NCBI GenBank assembly: GCA_938084745.1
Contig: CALKEZ010000017.1
Location: 1 to 64,000 of the forward strand
Direction: 5' to 3'
Source: an uncultured Gammaproteobacteria bacterium
Lineage (GTDB): Bacteria > Pseudomonadota > Gammaproteobacteria > Eutrophobiales > Eutrophobiaceae
DNA length: 64,000 bases
The notes under the pieces were generated by a model, which did no database searches, was not told the origin of the DNA, and worked only from the letters and a program-made list of their open reading frames with translations. This document shows positions 1-11,581 of the stretch, one piece after another (within the stretch, counting starts at the first letter, position 1; each line of letters opens with the position of its first letter). A program made the translations under genes and the position numbers.

Positions 1-45
1 TTGACATGGTAGGGGTCGTTGGTTCGAGTCCAATCGTGCCTACCA
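1..45 (+). tRNA. tRNA-Val (GAC), 5' part outside the window
   Basis: The window opens inside the anticodon loop (TTGACAT, anticodon GAC). What follows is the 3' half of the anticodon stem, a T arm (stem GTTGG/CCAAT around loop TTCGAGT), a 7-nt acceptor strand, discriminator A and an encoded CCA ending at 45. A GAC anticodon reads valine codons. The 5' half lies upstream of the window. A tRNA-Val just before thrS is a common gammaproteobacterial arrangement. Confidence 0.9.
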
Positions 46-54
46 AACGACACT

Positions 55-86
55 CAGGCACCGTTATGCGGTGCCTGTTACATTTT
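55..86 (+). terminator. Hairpin terminator after tRNA-Val
   Basis: A perfect 9-bp stem (CAGGCACCG / CGGTGCCTG, loop TTATG, 55-77) is followed by a moderately T-rich tail. It lies between the tRNA and thrS and probably ends the tRNA transcript. The tail is weak, so it could also be partial or attenuating. Confidence 0.6.
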
Positions 87-144
87 AAATATCCTTTACA
101 CGTGGCCTATTGTGGGGGTCACCACTGATCAAAAAGGAGAGAAT

Positions 145-2070
145 ATGCCCACGATTACGTTACCCGATAATAGTCAGCGTGAATATGATCATGCGTTGAC
201 CGTCATGCAAGTCTCTGAATCCATAGGTCCAGGTTTAGCTAAGGCAACCTTGGGCGGGATGGTGGATGATACGCTTGTCGATGCTTCTTATCTGCTGGAT
301 AAGGATTGTAGTTTAAGGATTATTACTGAGCGTGATCCTGAAGGCCTGGAAATAATCCGTCATTCATGCGCACATCTTATGGCGCAGGCAGTAAAATCAC
401 TTTATCCCGAAGCACAAGTTACCATCGGCCCCGTTATCGAGGACGGTTTCTATTATGACTATGCGTATGAGCCCGGTTTCACACCGGATGACTTGGTCAA
501 AATTGAAAATAAGATGCAGGAACTGGCTAAAGCTGATCTAGAAGTCTCTCGTACAGTAATGAGCCGAGATGAAGCAATAGAATTCTTTCGTGCTAAGGGT
601 GAGGAATACAAAGCACAAATTATTGAATCTATTCCCAGCAATGAAGAACTTTCCCTCTATACCCAGGGTGAATTTACCGATTTGTGTCGTGGTCCACATG
701 TCCCCAGTACCGGCAAGATCAAATCCTTCAAGTTGATGAAACTGGCGGGTGCGTATTGGCGCGGTGATTCCAACAATGAAATGCTGCAAAGAATCTACGG
801 CACTGCCTGGGAAAATAAAAAGGCACTCAAGGCGTATTTGACGCGGCTTGAAGAGGCCGAGAAACGTGATCATAGAAAGTTGGCCAAGAAACAGGATTTA
901 TTCCATTTTCAGGAAGAAGCGCCAGGCATGGTGTTCTGGCACCCGAAGGGCTGGACTATCTATAAAGTCATAGAACACTATATTAGTGCCAAAATGCAGC
1001 AACATGGCTATCAGGAGATCCATACTCCACAGGTCGTCGACAAGAGCCTTTGGGAGCGTTCTGGTCATTGGGATAAATTTCGCGAAGATATGTTTACCAC
1101 GAGTTCCGAGAGTCGGGACTACGCGATTAAACCGATGAATTGTCCTTGTCATGTACAAGTCTTTAATCAGGGTTTAAAGAGTTACCGGGATTTGCCTTTA
1201 AGGCTTGCTGAATTCGGGTCATGTCATCGCAATGAAGCCTCTGGCACATTGCATGGCTTAATGCGGGCACGTAATTTTACCCAGGATGATGCGCATATCT
1301 TTTGTACCGAGCATCAAATTCAGGATGAAGTCTCAAACTTTATCGATATGCTGTTTGAGGTCTATCGTGACTTTGGATTTGATGACGTCATCATCAAGCT
1401 GTCGACACGACCGGAAAATCGGGTTGGTAGCGATGAAATCTGGGATAAGTCAGAACAAGCACTCGAATTAGCGCTAAATAATAAAGAAATCGATTGGGCG
1501 TTACAGCCCGGCGAAGGCGCTTTTTATGGGCCAAAGATAGAGTTTTCATTGAAAGACTGCATAGGCAGAGTATGGCAATGTGGAACAATTCAGGTCGATT
1601 TTTCCATGCCAGAACGTCTGGATGCCTCTTATGTTAATGAAGATAGTACAAAACAAGTTCCTGTTATGTTACACCGGGCCATTGTTGGTTCGATGGAACG
1701 ATTTATTGGTATTTTGATCGAGAATTATGCCGGCGCATATCCGGTTTGGTTGGCCCCGGTACAGGCAGTTGTCATCTCAATTACTGAAAATCAAATCGAA
1801 TATGCGAAAAAAATTACAGAAATCTTGAAAAACCAGAGCTTTAGGGCCGAAGTTGACTTGAGAAATGAAACGATCGGGCTTAAAATCCGCGACCACGCAA
1901 TGCAACGCGTTCCCTACCAGATAATTCTGGGGGCACGTGAACAAGATGAAAATACTGTGGCCGTGCGTACGCGAGAAGGCGAGGACTTGGGAGCAATGTC
2001 TCTGGATAGTCTGATTGAACGCCTGAATAAAGATATCGTGTGCCTCGGTCGTACTAATTTGGAGGATTAA
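145..2070 (+). CDS. thrS: Threonyl-tRNA synthetase
   Basis: Charges tRNA-Thr in the cytoplasm; 641 aa, the normal length. I start at the ATG at 145 because an AAGGAGA ribosome site lies at 134-140 and the product then begins [10 protein letters not shown], like a TGS domain. An open frame extends up to 19 but would run through the terminator. In order come the N-terminal TGS domain, the editing domain (HSCAHLMAQ, an HxxxH-type site) and the class II catalytic core, with MNCPCH and the motif-2 region [17 protein letters not shown]. The anticodon-binding domain begins near YPVWLAPVQ. It heads thrS-infC-rpmI-rplT, and its last codons contain the infC ribosome site. Confidence 0.97.
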   Translation: MPTITLPDNSQREYDHALTVMQVSESIGPGLAKATLGGMVDDTLVDASYLLDKDCSLRIITERDPEGLEIIRHSCAHLMAQAVKSLYPEAQVTIGPVIEDGFYYDYAYEPGFTPDDLVKIENKMQELAKADLEVSRTVMSRDEAIEFFRAKGEEYKAQIIESIPSNEELSLYTQGEFTDLCRGPHVPSTGKIKSFKLMKLAGAYWRGDSNNEMLQRIYGTAWENKKALKAYLTRLEEAEKRDHRKLAKKQDLFHFQEEAPGMVFWHPKGWTIYKVIEHYISAKMQQHGYQEIHTPQVVDKSLWERSGHWDKFREDMFTTSSESRDYAIKPMNCPCHVQVFNQGLKSYRDLPLRLAEFGSCHRNEASGTLHGLMRARNFTQDDAHIFCTEHQIQDEVSNFIDMLFEVYRDFGFDDVIIKLSTRPENRVGSDEIWDKSEQALELALNNKEIDWALQPGEGAFYGPKIEFSLKDCIGRVWQCGTIQVDFSMPERLDASYVNEDSTKQVPVMLHRAIVGSMERFIGILIENYAGAYPVWLAPVQAVVISITENQIEYAKKITEILKNQSFRAEVDLRNETIGLKIRDHAMQRVPYQIILGAREQDENTVAVRTREGEDLGAMSLDSLIERLNKDIVCLGRTNLED

Positions 2071-2074
2071 ATTT

Positions 2075-2590
2075 ATCAGCGTAGAAAAGCAGACACGCCT
2101 CAATGAAGACATAACTTCGCCAGAGGTGAGGTTAATTAATGCTGAGGGCGAACAAGTAGGTGTCGTGTCAATTAGTGAAGCGCAAAAGATGGCAGAAGAA
2201 TCAGAGTTAGATTTGGTTGAAATTGTTCCAAATTCGGAGCCGCCAGTTTGTCGAGTCATGGATTACGGTAAATTTATATTTGAACAGAATAAGAAGAAAC
2301 ACGCTGCCAAGAAAAAGCAAAAGCAGATACAGGTAAAGGAAATCAAGTTCAGGCCTGGTACGGAAATTGGTGATTACCAGATTAAATTAAAGAATCTGAT
2401 AAAATTCCTGGAAAACGGTGACAAGGTCAAAATTACTCTCCGATTTCGCGGTAGAGAAATGGTGCATCAGGAATTAGGTACAAAGATGTTAAAGCGGATC
2501 GAAGCCGATCTTGAAGAATATGGCTCAGTAGAGCAATTTCCAAAGATGGAAGGCCGGCAGATGGTCATGGTATTGGCATCGAAAAAATAG
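2075..2590 (+). CDS. infC: Translation initiation factor IF-3, AUC start codon
   Basis: IF-3 binds the 30S subunit and proofreads start-codon selection. The reading frame gives the expected N-terminus ([20 protein letters not shown]) only if translation starts at the ATC at 2075. A GGAGG at 2061-2065, inside the end of thrS, sits 9 nt upstream. No ATG, and no GTG or TTG before 2126, precedes this conserved segment. The GTG at 2126 would remove a conserved piece of the N domain. infC of other bacteria uses AUU or a similar rare start, which lets IF-3 repress its own translation. The product is 171 aa and carries [17 protein letters not shown] and FRGREM, typical of IF-3. Confidence 0.93.
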   Translation: MSVEKQTRLNEDITSPEVRLINAEGEQVGVVSISEAQKMAEESELDLVEIVPNSEPPVCRVMDYGKFIFEQNKKKHAAKKKQKQIQVKEIKFRPGTEIGDYQIKLKNLIKFLENGDKVKITLRFRGREMVHQELGTKMLKRIEADLEEYGSVEQFPKMEGRQMVMVLASKK

Positions 2591-2630
2591 ATTCGAAAAG
2601 TTAAAGAATATTGAAAGTGGAGTTAATGAA

Positions 2631-2828
2631 ATGCCCAAGATGAAAACTAACCGCGGTGCCGCTAAGCGTTTTTCACGTACTGCTTCAGGAAAATTCAAGC
2701 ATGGCCAGTCGCATCGCAGCCATATATTGACCAAGAAAAGCACTAAACGTAAACGTCAGTTGCGCGGAATGCTAGCAGTTCATGATAGTGACCAGAAGGC
2801 CGTTGCCCGAATGGTACCGTATTTATAG
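2631..2828 (+). CDS. rpmI: 50S ribosomal protein L35
   Basis: A 65-aa, strongly basic protein starting [14 protein letters not shown], the L35 signature, and containing [16 protein letters not shown]. It lies 40 bp after infC and 15 bp before rplT, in the standard order, and is cotranscribed with both. Full length for the family. Confidence 0.97.
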   Translation: MPKMKTNRGAAKRFSRTASGKFKHGQSHRSHILTKKSTKRKRQLRGMLAVHDSDQKAVARMVPYL

Positions 2829-2843
2829 AGAGGAATTGAAGCA

Positions 2844-3203
2844 ATGCCCAGAGTAAAACGTGGTGTTACCGCACACGCCAGACACAAAAAAATAATTGAT
2901 CAAGCCAAGGGGTATAGTGGTCGACGCAAGAATGTATTTCGCGTTGCCAAACAGGCTGTTACCAAAGCGGCCCAGTACGCTTATCGGGATCGACGTCAAC
3001 GTAAAAGACAATTCAGATCGCTTTGGATCACCCGTATTAATGCGGCAGCCAGAATTCATGGCCTGTCCTACAGCCGTTTTATTGATGGCCTAAATAAGGC
3101 ATCAGTGGAAGTTGATCGCAAGGTCTTGGCTGACATGGCAGTGTTTGATAAGGCAACCTTTGGTGTATTAGCGGAACGGGCTAAAGCCAGCCTCACCCAT
3201 TAA
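2844..3203 (+). CDS. rplT: 50S ribosomal protein L20
   Basis: 119 aa, starting [16 protein letters not shown] and containing [17 protein letters not shown] and [18 protein letters not shown], diagnostic for L20. L20 acts early in 50S assembly. In E. coli it represses its own operon by binding the rpmI leader; that site was not traced here. A clean terminator follows. Confidence 0.97.
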   Translation: MPRVKRGVTAHARHKKIIDQAKGYSGRRKNVFRVAKQAVTKAAQYAYRDRRQRKRQFRSLWITRINAAARIHGLSYSRFIDGLNKASVEVDRKVLADMAVFDKATFGVLAERAKASLTH

Positions 3204-3227
3204 TCATTGTCTTAATGACTAAGAACG

Positions 3228-3254
3228 GGGAAAGGATTACCTTTCCCTTTTTTT
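3228..3254 (+). terminator. Intrinsic terminator after rplT
   Basis: The stem GGGAAAGG/CCTTTCCC with loop ATTA (3228-3247) is followed directly by seven T. It ends the thrS-infC-rpmI-rplT transcript. Confidence 0.9.
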
Positions 3255-3271
3255 ATGTGCAGGAAGTACAG

Positions 3272-3299
3272 TTATCATCAGTAACTTCTGCATTATAAT
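3272..3299 (+). promoter_or_regulatory. Candidate promoter for pheST
   Basis: A perfect TATAAT at 3294-3299 is preceded by TTATCA at 3272-3277 (4 of 6 to the -35 consensus, 16-bp spacer). It sits between the rplT terminator and pheS, leaving a leader of roughly 105 nt. I found no obvious phenylalanine-rich leader peptide of the E. coli pheM type. Confidence 0.5.
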
Positions 3300-3408
3300 G
3301 TTTCTGCTATCAATGACGCATACGTTGTCTGGGAACACATCTGCAAGATGTCATAGTCATGCAGGAGTTCAGTACAGACAATTTTGTCGTCACGATATAT
3401 TGGATTAA

Positions 3409-4392
<984 letters not shown>

Positions 4393-4413
4393 GTTTTGAA
4401 GGATAAATAACTT

Positions 4414-6789
4414 ATGAAATTCAGCGAAAAGTGGCTAAGAGAGTTTGTTAATCCCGCTATAGACTCAGAAACCTTAATGCATCAACTCACCATGGCTGGT
4501 CTGGAAGTTGATGGTGTGATGCCTGCATGTCAAAAATTTGATGGACTGGTCGTTGCTGAAGTCGTCAGCCTTCAAAAGCATCCCGATGCGGATAAACTCC
4601 AGGTATGCCAGGTAAATTATGGTGAAAAAGAGACGATAACGATCGTTTGTGGTGCAGCCAATGTCAGGGCCGGTATGCGTACGGTTTTGGCCAAGGTTGG
4701 TGCACAGTTACCGGGCAAACCAGAACTGGTTGCGACACCTTTAAAAGGCGTGGTTTCTCATGGCATGCTCTGCTCAGCCAGAGAAATCGGTCTGGGTGAC
4801 GATCATGAAGGCATCATCGAACTATCGGCTAATGAAGCCGTTGGCAAGTCACTGGCTGATATTGTTGACGTTAACGACAGCATTATTGAAATATCGCTGA
4901 CGCCCAACCGCGGTGATTGTTTGAGTATAAAAGGGATCGCCCGAGAAGTAGCCGTCTGTAATCAGCTAGATTTAGTTATGCCTGAGTATCCATCTGTCGA
5001 AGTCCGTTCGTCGGCGACAAGACAGGTTAAATCCAATGCAGTGATGAATTGTCCAAGATATCTTGGCCGAATTATTGAAGATATCGATGCGACGGTCAAA
5101 ACACCGCTCTGGTTATCTGAAAAATTACGTCGCTCAGGCATCAGAAGTATCAATATCGTGGTGGATATCACCAATTTTGTCATGCTTGAATTAGGGCAGC
5201 CGATGCATGCCTTTGATAATGATTATTTGCAGGGTGATATCGTGGTCCGGTTTGCAAAGGATAAGGAACGGATAAAACTACTGGATGAATCAGAAGTTGA
5301 TATTAAGCCGAAAACGCTGTTGATCACGGATGATTCCGGTCCATTGGCCATGGCCGGTTTAATGGGTGGTTTTGATAGCGCGGTGAGCACGACAACAAAG
5401 AATGTCTTCCTGGAAAGTGCATTTTTTACCCCGGACACAATTATTGGCGAGGCTCGTCAGTATGGCATGCATACCGATTCTTCCCATCGTTTTGAACGCG
5501 GTGTTGATCCAGAACTTCAACTCTCTGCTATTGAACGCGCGACAAGTTTGTTAATTGCTCTCTGTGGTGGTAATGCGGGGCCGATTACTGAAGCAGTGGA
5601 TCATGCTGCTCTTCCAACAAATCAACAGGTGATTCTTCGCCAAGCACAGATCGAACGAGTCCTGGGCGTTGATTTAGATGATCAGTTTGTAACAGATACC
5701 TTCATAAAATTGGGGATGACTTGTCAATATAATGAAGAACAATGGTTTACAACTCCTCCTTCACACCGTTTCGATATTAATATTGAAGTAGATTTGGTTG
5801 AAGAACTCGCGCGTATTTACAGTTATGACGCAATTCCAGCGTCGCTACCCAAGCATACGTTAAAAATGCGATGGCCGAATAAATTGCATGAGAGTGTAAA
5901 GCACCTCAGTGAGGTGTTGATCAACCGGGATTACAGTGAAGTCATAACATACAGTTTTGTTGATCCTAAACAAAATAACTTATTGAATGACAAGTATAAA
6001 AAATTAAGTTTAGCCAATCCTATCGCGCCCGAGTTATCAGAAATGCGCTCCAGTCTGTTACCGGGACTATTGAGTACATTGCAATACAATATCAAGCGGC
6101 AACAGGAACGCGTGCGAATCTTTGAAACCGGCCTCGTCTTTACAGACGCTGAAAACCTTAAACAAGAACCTCATGTTGGTGGATTAATATATGGGAATAT
6201 TTATATTAAACAATGGGATGAGAAAATAATCTTATGTGATTTCTATGACTTGAAGTGTGATATTGAAACATTGCTGTACTCTATGATGAGCATGGAAGAA
6301 ATAGAAATGAGTCCGTCTAAATCAGCATTCTTACATCCCGGGCAGGCCGTTGACGTTTTAATCGACGGTGCTGTGGCTGGTTATTTTGGTCGTATTCATC
6401 CGCAAATTGGTACGGATCTGAATATCAGCGATAATGTCTATCTGTTTGAATTTAATCTCAAAAAAATTAGAAAGAAAGAAAAGCGGAGTTATCAAGCAAT
6501 CTCAAAATACCCCTCAATTAAACGCGACATTGCTATTGTTCTCGACAAGTCTGTCGCGTTGGCAGACGTTATGCATAACATAAAAAGTACTGCGACAAAC
6601 CTGTTAACTAACCTAGAGTTATTTGACCTATATGAAGGGGAAGGCATTGAAAAAGAGAAAAAAAGTCTTGCTTTAGGCTTGACCTTTCAAGCAACTTCTA
6701 GCACTCTTAAGGATGAAGAGGTTGAAACCATCATGAGGAATGTGATTGATGGATTACATAATAATTTCGGTGCAAAACTGAGAGAATAA
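4414..6789 (+). CDS. pheT: Phenylalanyl-tRNA synthetase, beta subunit
   Basis: 791 aa, full length. The N-terminal tRNA-binding (EMAP/OB) domain contains [13 protein letters not shown]3/B4 editing domains, a B5 domain and the degenerate class II core follow ([28 protein letters not shown]). The C-terminal ferredoxin-fold anticodon-binding domain begins near [14 protein letters not shown]. It partners PheS. The ihfA start follows the stop by a single base, so the two are translationally linked. Confidence 0.97.
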   Translation: MKFSEKWLREFVNPAIDSETLMHQLTMAGLEVDGVMPACQKFDGLVVAEVVSLQKHPDADKLQVCQVNYGEKETITIVCGAANVRAGMRTVLAKVGAQLPGKPELVATPLKGVVSHGMLCSAREIGLGDDHEGIIELSANEAVGKSLADIVDVNDSIIEISLTPNRGDCLSIKGIAREVAVCNQLDLVMPEYPSVEVRSSATRQVKSNAVMNCPRYLGRIIEDIDATVKTPLWLSEKLRRSGIRSINIVVDITNFVMLELGQPMHAFDNDYLQGDIVVRFAKDKERIKLLDESEVDIKPKTLLITDDSGPLAMAGLMGGFDSAVSTTTKNVFLESAFFTPDTIIGEARQYGMHTDSSHRFERGVDPELQLSAIERATSLLIALCGGNAGPITEAVDHAALPTNQQVILRQAQIERVLGVDLDDQFVTDTFIKLGMTCQYNEEQWFTTPPSHRFDINIEVDLVEELARIYSYDAIPASLPKHTLKMRWPNKLHESVKHLSEVLINRDYSEVITYSFVDPKQNNLLNDKYKKLSLANPIAPELSEMRSSLLPGLLSTLQYNIKRQQERVRIFETGLVFTDAENLKQEPHVGGLIYGNIYIKQWDEKIILCDFYDLKCDIETLLYSMMSMEEIEMSPSKSAFLHPGQAVDVLIDGAVAGYFGRIHPQIGTDLNISDNVYLFEFNLKKIRKKEKRSYQAISKYPSIKRDIAIVLDKSVALADVMHNIKSTATNLLTNLELFDLYEGEGIEKEKKSLALGLTFQATSSTLKDEEVETIMRNVIDGLHNNFGAKLRE

Positions 6790-6790
6790 T

Positions 6791-7090
6791 ATGGCAGCAC
6801 TGACAAAAGCTGAAATGGCGGAAAAATTATACGAAGAATTGGGCTTAAATAAACGTGAGGCCAAGGAGATCGTGGAAATGTTTTTCGAAGAAATTCGAAC
6901 CGCTTTAGAATCAGGTAATCAAGTCAAACTTTCCGGTTTCGGCAATTTTGATTTGAGAGACAAGAACCAACGGCCTGGACGAAACCCGAAAACGGGTGAA
7001 GAAATTCCTATTAGCGCTCGTCGCGTAGTAACTTTTCGTCCCGGTCAAAAACTAAAGGCACGAGTAGAAGCATATGCTGGAAGCGTCTAA
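6791..7090 (+). CDS. ihfA: Integration host factor, alpha subunit
   Basis: A 99-aa HU/IHF-family DNA-bending protein. It starts [20 protein letters not shown], then has [20 protein letters not shown], the beta-arm segment with the intercalating proline, and ends in [12 protein letters not shown]. Placement right after pheT is the classic position of himA/ihfA. IHF bends DNA at sigma-54 promoters among others, which matters for the promoter at 14625. Its 3' end overlaps the next gene by 17 bp. Confidence 0.96.
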   Translation: MAALTKAEMAEKLYEELGLNKREAKEIVEMFFEEIRTALESGNQVKLSGFGNFDLRDKNQRPGRNPKTGEEIPISARRVVTFRPGQKLKARVEAYAGSV

Positions 7091-7430
7091 CAATAGTGAA
7101 TTACCGGTAATACCCGGTAAACGTTATTTTACAATAGGTGAGGTTAGCGAGCTCTGTGCTGTTAAGCCCCATGTGTTACGTTACTGGGAGCAAGAATTCC
7201 CCTCTCTAAAGCCTCTCAAGCGCCGTGGTAATCGTCGTTATTATCAACGACATGATGTCATCTTAATAAGACAAATCAGAAGCCTGTTGTATGAACAAGG
7301 ATTTACTATAGGTGGTGCCAGACAGCGTCTTTCTGGTGATGAAGCAAAAGATGATTCAAATCAAAGTCAGCAGATTATCCGACAATTAAGAACTGAACTT
7401 GAAGAAGTTCTCGATCTTTTACGTCGTTAA
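7074..7430 (+). CDS. MerR-family regulator downstream of ihfA
   Basis: 118 aa with an N-terminal MerR-type winged helix-turn-helix ([20 protein letters not shown], then [19 protein letters not shown]) and a short C-terminal helix rich in Q, E and L, suitable for dimerisation. There are no metal-binding cysteines of the MerR/CueR sort. A MerR-like gene overlapping ihfA is widely conserved in gammaproteobacteria, but its target is unknown to me. It is probably the last gene of the pheST-ihfA transcript. Confidence 0.88.
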   Translation: MLEASNNSELPVIPGKRYFTIGEVSELCAVKPHVLRYWEQEFPSLKPLKRRGNRRYYQRHDVILIRQIRSLLYEQGFTIGGARQRLSGDEAKDDSNQSQQIIRQLRTELEEVLDLLRR

Positions 7431-7543
7431 GTCTTTTTAGCTTAGTTAATCGATTTTTGTTCTTGCCGAGTTTATCTTCCGACCATTGGACTCAAACAGT
7501 GGCTGAAACAACTCTCTTTCGTTAATATCGCATTATTCAATTT

Positions 7544-7621
<78 letters not shown>

Positions 7622-7693
7622 TAATTGATGGTGTTTTTAAATGTTTATTTAATAGATAATTACTAATAAGTGCTTAAAATATCAACAATTACG

Positions 7694-8209
7694 ATGATTA
7701 AAAAAACCATTTTCTATGTGTTTCTTTTGGTTTCGATACAGCAGTTAACAGCATGTAGTAAAGAAACTGATCCCAAAAAAGCATTTGAGAAAGGCGATTA
7801 CGAGACCGCTTTAACGCTATGGACGCCATTAGCTGAAAACGGGGATGCGGACGCACAAAACTATCTGGGCATACTTTACTATCTCGGCTTTGGTGTTGAA
7901 AAAGATTACAAGAAAGCACTTGGCTGGTATGAAAAAGCAGCAAAAGCCGGAAATGCCGATGCACAGAAAAATTATGGTGACATGATTAATTTTGGCAGGG
8001 GCATACAAAAAGACAACTACAAGGCATATAAATGGTATTTTGCCGCGTCTCAACAGGGCAACGAAAAAGCGGTACGCCAGATTGAAGTAATTGCCGCATC
8101 AGGTAATTTATCGCCAAATCAACAGATGCATGCCAAGATTGAAGCCAATGAATTCATTCTCGATGAATCAAAACGTTTCATGAGTCACGATACCTATATC
8201 AATAAATAA
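7694..8209 (+). CDS. Sel1-repeat (TPR-like) lipoprotein
   Basis: 171 aa from the ATG at 7694. The upstream GTG at 7670 would spoil the signal peptide. A lysine-led hydrophobic signal peptide ends in LTAC, a lipobox, so the mature protein is likely anchored by Cys21. Two to three Sel1/TPR-like repeats follow, such as AQNYLGILYYLGFGVEKDYK and AQKNYGDMINFGRGIQKDNY, each pairing a G/A-rich helix with the next. Such proteins act as periplasmic scaffolds; the partner is unknown. glmS starts 22 bp downstream. Confidence 0.85.
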   Translation: MIKKTIFYVFLLVSIQQLTACSKETDPKKAFEKGDYETALTLWTPLAENGDADAQNYLGILYYLGFGVEKDYKKALGWYEKAAKAGNADAQKNYGDMINFGRGIQKDNYKAYKWYFAASQQGNEKAVRQIEVIAASGNLSPNQQMHAKIEANEFILDESKRFMSHDTYINK

Positions 8210-8231
8210 TAAACGATAAAGCCTAAATATC

Positions 8232-10064
8232 ATGTGTGGAATTGTCGGTGCCGTCGCCCAGCGAGATGTTTCTCCTATCTTACTCGAGGGCTTGAAGCGG
8301 CTTGAATATCGTGGTTATGATTCTGCTGGCTTAGCCATCGTTGATAACGAGAATGTAATCCAGAGAATTCGTGTACTGGGTAAAGTTAACCAATTACAGC
8401 AAGAACATGATAACTCACCACTCAGCGGTGGAACCGGAATTGCCCACACGCGTTGGGCGACACACGGTAAACCCAGCGTAAGTAATGCTCACCCCCATAT
8501 TTGTCGTGAAAAAATCGCATTAGTCCACAATGGCATAATCGAAAATCACGAATCATTACGCCAGCAACAAAAACAAGCCGGTTTTGAATTCAAATCTGAA
8601 ACGGATACCGAGGTAGTCGTTAATGGTATTTATCAGGCATTACAGATTAACCCGGACATACTTGAAGCTGTATTTGAGACAATCACGCGGCTCGAAGGCG
8701 CTTATGCATTAGGTGTTATCAACAGTGATGATCCGAAACGATTAATTGCAGTCAGAAAGGGAAGCCCATTAGTTATCGGGATTGGTATAGGTGAGTATTT
8801 TATTGCTTCTGACGTCTTTGCATTATTACCTGTAACGCAACGCTTTATCTTTCTTGAAGAAGGTGATGTTGCTGACATAAGACGAGACAGTCTGGTTATC
8901 TATGATAAAAACCGGAAAGTAACCGAGCGGCCGATTAATGTTTCGGAACTCAGCGCAGATGTCGCGGATAAGGCGGGTTATCGGCATTACATGCTAAAAG
9001 AGATCTTCTCGCAACCTGATGCCATAGCAGAATCGTTAAAAAATCGAGTAGACGAAGACCAGGTTGTCATAAGTGAATTTGGCCAAAATGCAGAGTCTGT
9101 TTTTTCTCAGGTTAAAGCTGTCAAAATAGTTGCTTGCGGCACCAGTTATCATGCGGGTTTAATTGCCGCTGGTTGGATGGAAGAAATTGCCAATATTAGT
9201 TGTCATGTAGAAATTGCCAGTGAGTTTCGTTACCGCAAATCGGTAGTAACGGAGAGTACTTTGTTTGTCTGTATTTCCCAGTCAGGCGAGACGGCAGACA
9301 CCCTGGCTGCCTTACAAAAAGCAAAACAGGAGCCCTATATCAGCACACTTGCCATTTGTAACGTGGCTGAAAGCACGATAACCAGAGAGTCTGAACTGGT
9401 CTTTTTAACGCACGCAGGTCCTGAAATAGGGGTAGCGTCAACGAAAGCGTTCACGACGCAATTGGTGGCCTTATTTCTATTGGTTATTGCTATCGGAAGG
9501 AATAATGGGGTTTCGAAAGAGGATGAAAATATTTTTGTCAGGCAATTGGAAAGTTTACCCGGTCGCGTTAATCAATTGCTCTTACATAAAGATGAAATAG
9601 AGGCTATGGCCAAAAACTTTGCCGATAAACACCACGCACTTTTTCTCGGCCGAGGTAGTTTTCTCCCAGTAGCAATGGAAGGGGCGTTGAAATTAAAAGA
9701 GATATCCTATATCCATGCCGAAGCTTATGCCGCAGGAGAACTCAAACATGGGCCGTTGGCGCTGGTAGATAAAGATATGCCTGTTGTTGCGGTGGCACCG
9801 AATAATCATCTACTGGAAAAATTGAAGTCGAACTTACAGGAAGTACAGGCGCGTGAGGGTAAATTATTTATCTTTGCGGACAAAAACAGTGAAGTTGAAG
9901 CCTCTGACAGCGTTGTCGTCTTAAAAATCAGCACTATTTATGATTTTATGGCGCCGATACTGTACACCGTACCGCTACAGTTGCTTGCTTACTATGTGGC
10001 TGTTATTAAAGGGGCGGATATCGACCAGCCAAGGAATCTTGCTAAATCTGTCACAGTTGAGTGA
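8232..10064 (+). CDS. glmS: Glucosamine-6-phosphate synthase
   Basis: 610 aa, full length. It makes glucosamine-6-phosphate from fructose-6-phosphate and glutamine, the first step to UDP-GlcNAc for peptidoglycan and LPS. The N-terminal nucleophile glutaminase domain starts MCGIVGAVAQRD (Cys2 nucleophile) and has RLEYRGYDSAGLA and HTRWATHGKPS. Two SIS sugar-isomerase domains follow (CGTSYHAGL, SQSGETADTLAAL, AEAYAAGELKHGPLALV), and the C-terminus is NLAKSVTVE as usual. I saw no glmS ribozyme in the 22-bp gap, as expected for a proteobacterium. Confidence 0.97.
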   Translation: MCGIVGAVAQRDVSPILLEGLKRLEYRGYDSAGLAIVDNENVIQRIRVLGKVNQLQQEHDNSPLSGGTGIAHTRWATHGKPSVSNAHPHICREKIALVHNGIIENHESLRQQQKQAGFEFKSETDTEVVVNGIYQALQINPDILEAVFETITRLEGAYALGVINSDDPKRLIAVRKGSPLVIGIGIGEYFIASDVFALLPVTQRFIFLEEGDVADIRRDSLVIYDKNRKVTERPINVSELSADVADKAGYRHYMLKEIFSQPDAIAESLKNRVDEDQVVISEFGQNAESVFSQVKAVKIVACGTSYHAGLIAAGWMEEIANISCHVEIASEFRYRKSVVTESTLFVCISQSGETADTLAALQKAKQEPYISTLAICNVAESTITRESELVFLTHAGPEIGVASTKAFTTQLVALFLLVIAIGRNNGVSKEDENIFVRQLESLPGRVNQLLLHKDEIEAMAKNFADKHHALFLGRGSFLPVAMEGALKLKEISYIHAEAYAAGELKHGPLALVDKDMPVVAVAPNNHLLEKLKSNLQEVQAREGKLFIFADKNSEVEASDSVVVLKISTIYDFMAPILYTVPLQLLAYYVAVIKGADIDQPRNLAKSVTVE

Positions 10065-10110
10065 CACGGGCTTACAATCAACCTGAAAAATAGCTAATGT
10101 TTAACTGGTA

Positions 10111-10126
10111 TATAATCCTTTATAAT
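10111..10126 (+). promoter_or_regulatory. Tandem TATAAT boxes upstream of the phosphorelay operon
   Basis: Two perfect TATAAT hexamers lie 10 bp apart (10111-10116 and 10121-10126), about 70 bp upstream of the response-regulator start. No strong -35 is visible; the closest candidates around 10098-10105 (TGTTTAAC) are poor. They likely mark a sigma-70 promoter for the three-gene signalling operon. Confidence 0.4.
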
Positions 10127-10192
10127 GAGTTGGTGATTATTCTGTATTCATGTATTGAGTGTTCTTGAGAATTAAACTGAAGAGACATACCT

Positions 10193-11578
10193 ATGACAAT
10201 TAAAAAATCAGAATCCGCAATAAAAGTCTTAATCGTGGACGATGATAATGACGTCCTCAATCTTTTAGAAACGTGGTTAATTGGTGAGAAATTCAATGTC
10301 ATACGATCACTGTCGGGTATTGAGGCATTAAATCTGGTCAGCATACATGAGCCGGATCTGGTTATTACTGATCTGTACATGGAAGGCATGGATGGTATGG
10401 CCTTGTTAACTGAACTACACAATGATAATCCACTCTTGCCAGTCATTATGTTGAGTGGCCAGGCCCAGATTCCCGATGCGATTAAAGCCATGCATCTTGG
10501 AACATCGGCGTTTTTGACGAAACCAATAAATCAAACTGAATTTCTCGATACGGTCAAACGAGTCACGCCCAGTTTTATAAATAAATCATTACTCAATGAA
10601 GTTGCAAAAAATATTATTTATAAGAGTAAGGAAATGTCTGACATTATTGAAATGGCCAGTTTGGTCGCGGACAATGATGTTTCTGTCTTTATTTCAGGAC
10701 CAACCGGTTCGGGAAAAGAGGTCATCGCAAAGGCTATTCACGAAGCAAGTTCCAGGCGTAACCATCGATTCATCGCCGTAAATTGTGGCGCGATCCCGGA
10801 GCAACTGCTCGAATCAGAATTGTTTGGACATGAAAAAGGTGCTTTTACGGGAGCGAATGTAAAGCATGAAGGTTTGTTTCAGGCTGCAAATGGAGGCACT
10901 ATTCTCCTCGATGAAATAGGTGATATGCCGCTTGCACTGCAAGTAAAATTATTAAGAGTGTTACAGGATTTTGAAGTACGTCCGGTTGGCTCAACGAAAA
11001 CATATCCTATCGATGTGAGATTGATCTCTGCTACCCATAAAAATCTGGAAGAGGCTGTAGAGAAAGGCGAATTTAGACAGGATCTCTATTATCGCTTGAA
11101 AGTGGTTCCTTTAGATATTCCGACCCTTGCCAATCGGCCTGATGACATCCCGCTTTTGGCAGAGCATTTTTTGGCTAAATACGCGAAGAATAACAAGCAG
11201 GAATATAAAAAATTCTCTCCCGACGCGATGAAATATCTGGTGTCGATGTCCTGGCCCGGTAATGTCAGGCAATTAATGAACGTTATTGACCTATGCGCAA
11301 CCTTATCTAAAAACAAGACTATTCCACTTAGTCTGGTTAAAAAGGCGGTGCACGATGATCCAATACATATACAGACGCTGAAAGAAGCCAAGCAGGCATT
11401 CGAACGAGGCTATTTATTAAGCGTGTTACGTATTACACATGGTCATGTCGCTAATGCCGCCAAGGTGGCAGGGCGTAATCGTACCGAGTTCTATAAATTA
11501 TTGAACCAGTATAATATTGAACCGGCAGCATTTCGTGATAAAAAGAATCTCGAAAAAGAAGTAAATTCATTGGATTAA
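10193..11578 (+). CDS. Sigma-54-dependent response regulator (NtrC family)
   Basis: 461 aa in three parts. The receiver domain (about 1-125) has VLIVDDDND, phospho-acceptor Asp60 in ITDLYMEGMDG and FLTKPIN. The AAA+ sigma-54 interaction domain (about 140-370) has GPTGSGKEVIAKAIHEAS, the sigma-54 loop GAFTGA intact, Walker B GGTILLDEIGDMP and YYRLKVVPL. A C-terminal Fis-type helix-turn-helix (AAKVAGRNRTEFYKLL) completes it. It should drive open-complex formation at sigma-54 promoters when phosphorylated. The HPt gene starts 3 bp after its stop. Pairing with an HPt protein and hybrid kinase is unusual for this family. A possible target promoter is at 14625. Confidence 0.94.
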   Translation: MTIKKSESAIKVLIVDDDNDVLNLLETWLIGEKFNVIRSLSGIEALNLVSIHEPDLVITDLYMEGMDGMALLTELHNDNPLLPVIMLSGQAQIPDAIKAMHLGTSAFLTKPINQTEFLDTVKRVTPSFINKSLLNEVAKNIIYKSKEMSDIIEMASLVADNDVSVFISGPTGSGKEVIAKAIHEASSRRNHRFIAVNCGAIPEQLLESELFGHEKGAFTGANVKHEGLFQAANGGTILLDEIGDMPLALQVKLLRVLQDFEVRPVGSTKTYPIDVRLISATHKNLEEAVEKGEFRQDLYYRLKVVPLDIPTLANRPDDIPLLAEHFLAKYAKNNKQEYKKFSPDAMKYLVSMSWPGNVRQLMNVIDLCATLSKNKTIPLSLVKKAVHDDPIHIQTLKEAKQAFERGYLLSVLRITHGHVANAAKVAGRNRTEFYKLLNQYNIEPAAFRDKKNLEKEVNSLD

Positions 11579-11581
11579 ATT

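Noticed and set aside
19-144. 42-codon N-terminal extension of thrS
   Set aside because: It begins inside tRNA-Val and crosses a terminator; the ATG at 145 has a strong ribosome site.
8210-8231. glmS ribozyme upstream of glmS
   Set aside because: Only 22 bp separate it from the previous gene, and the ribozyme is a Gram-positive feature.
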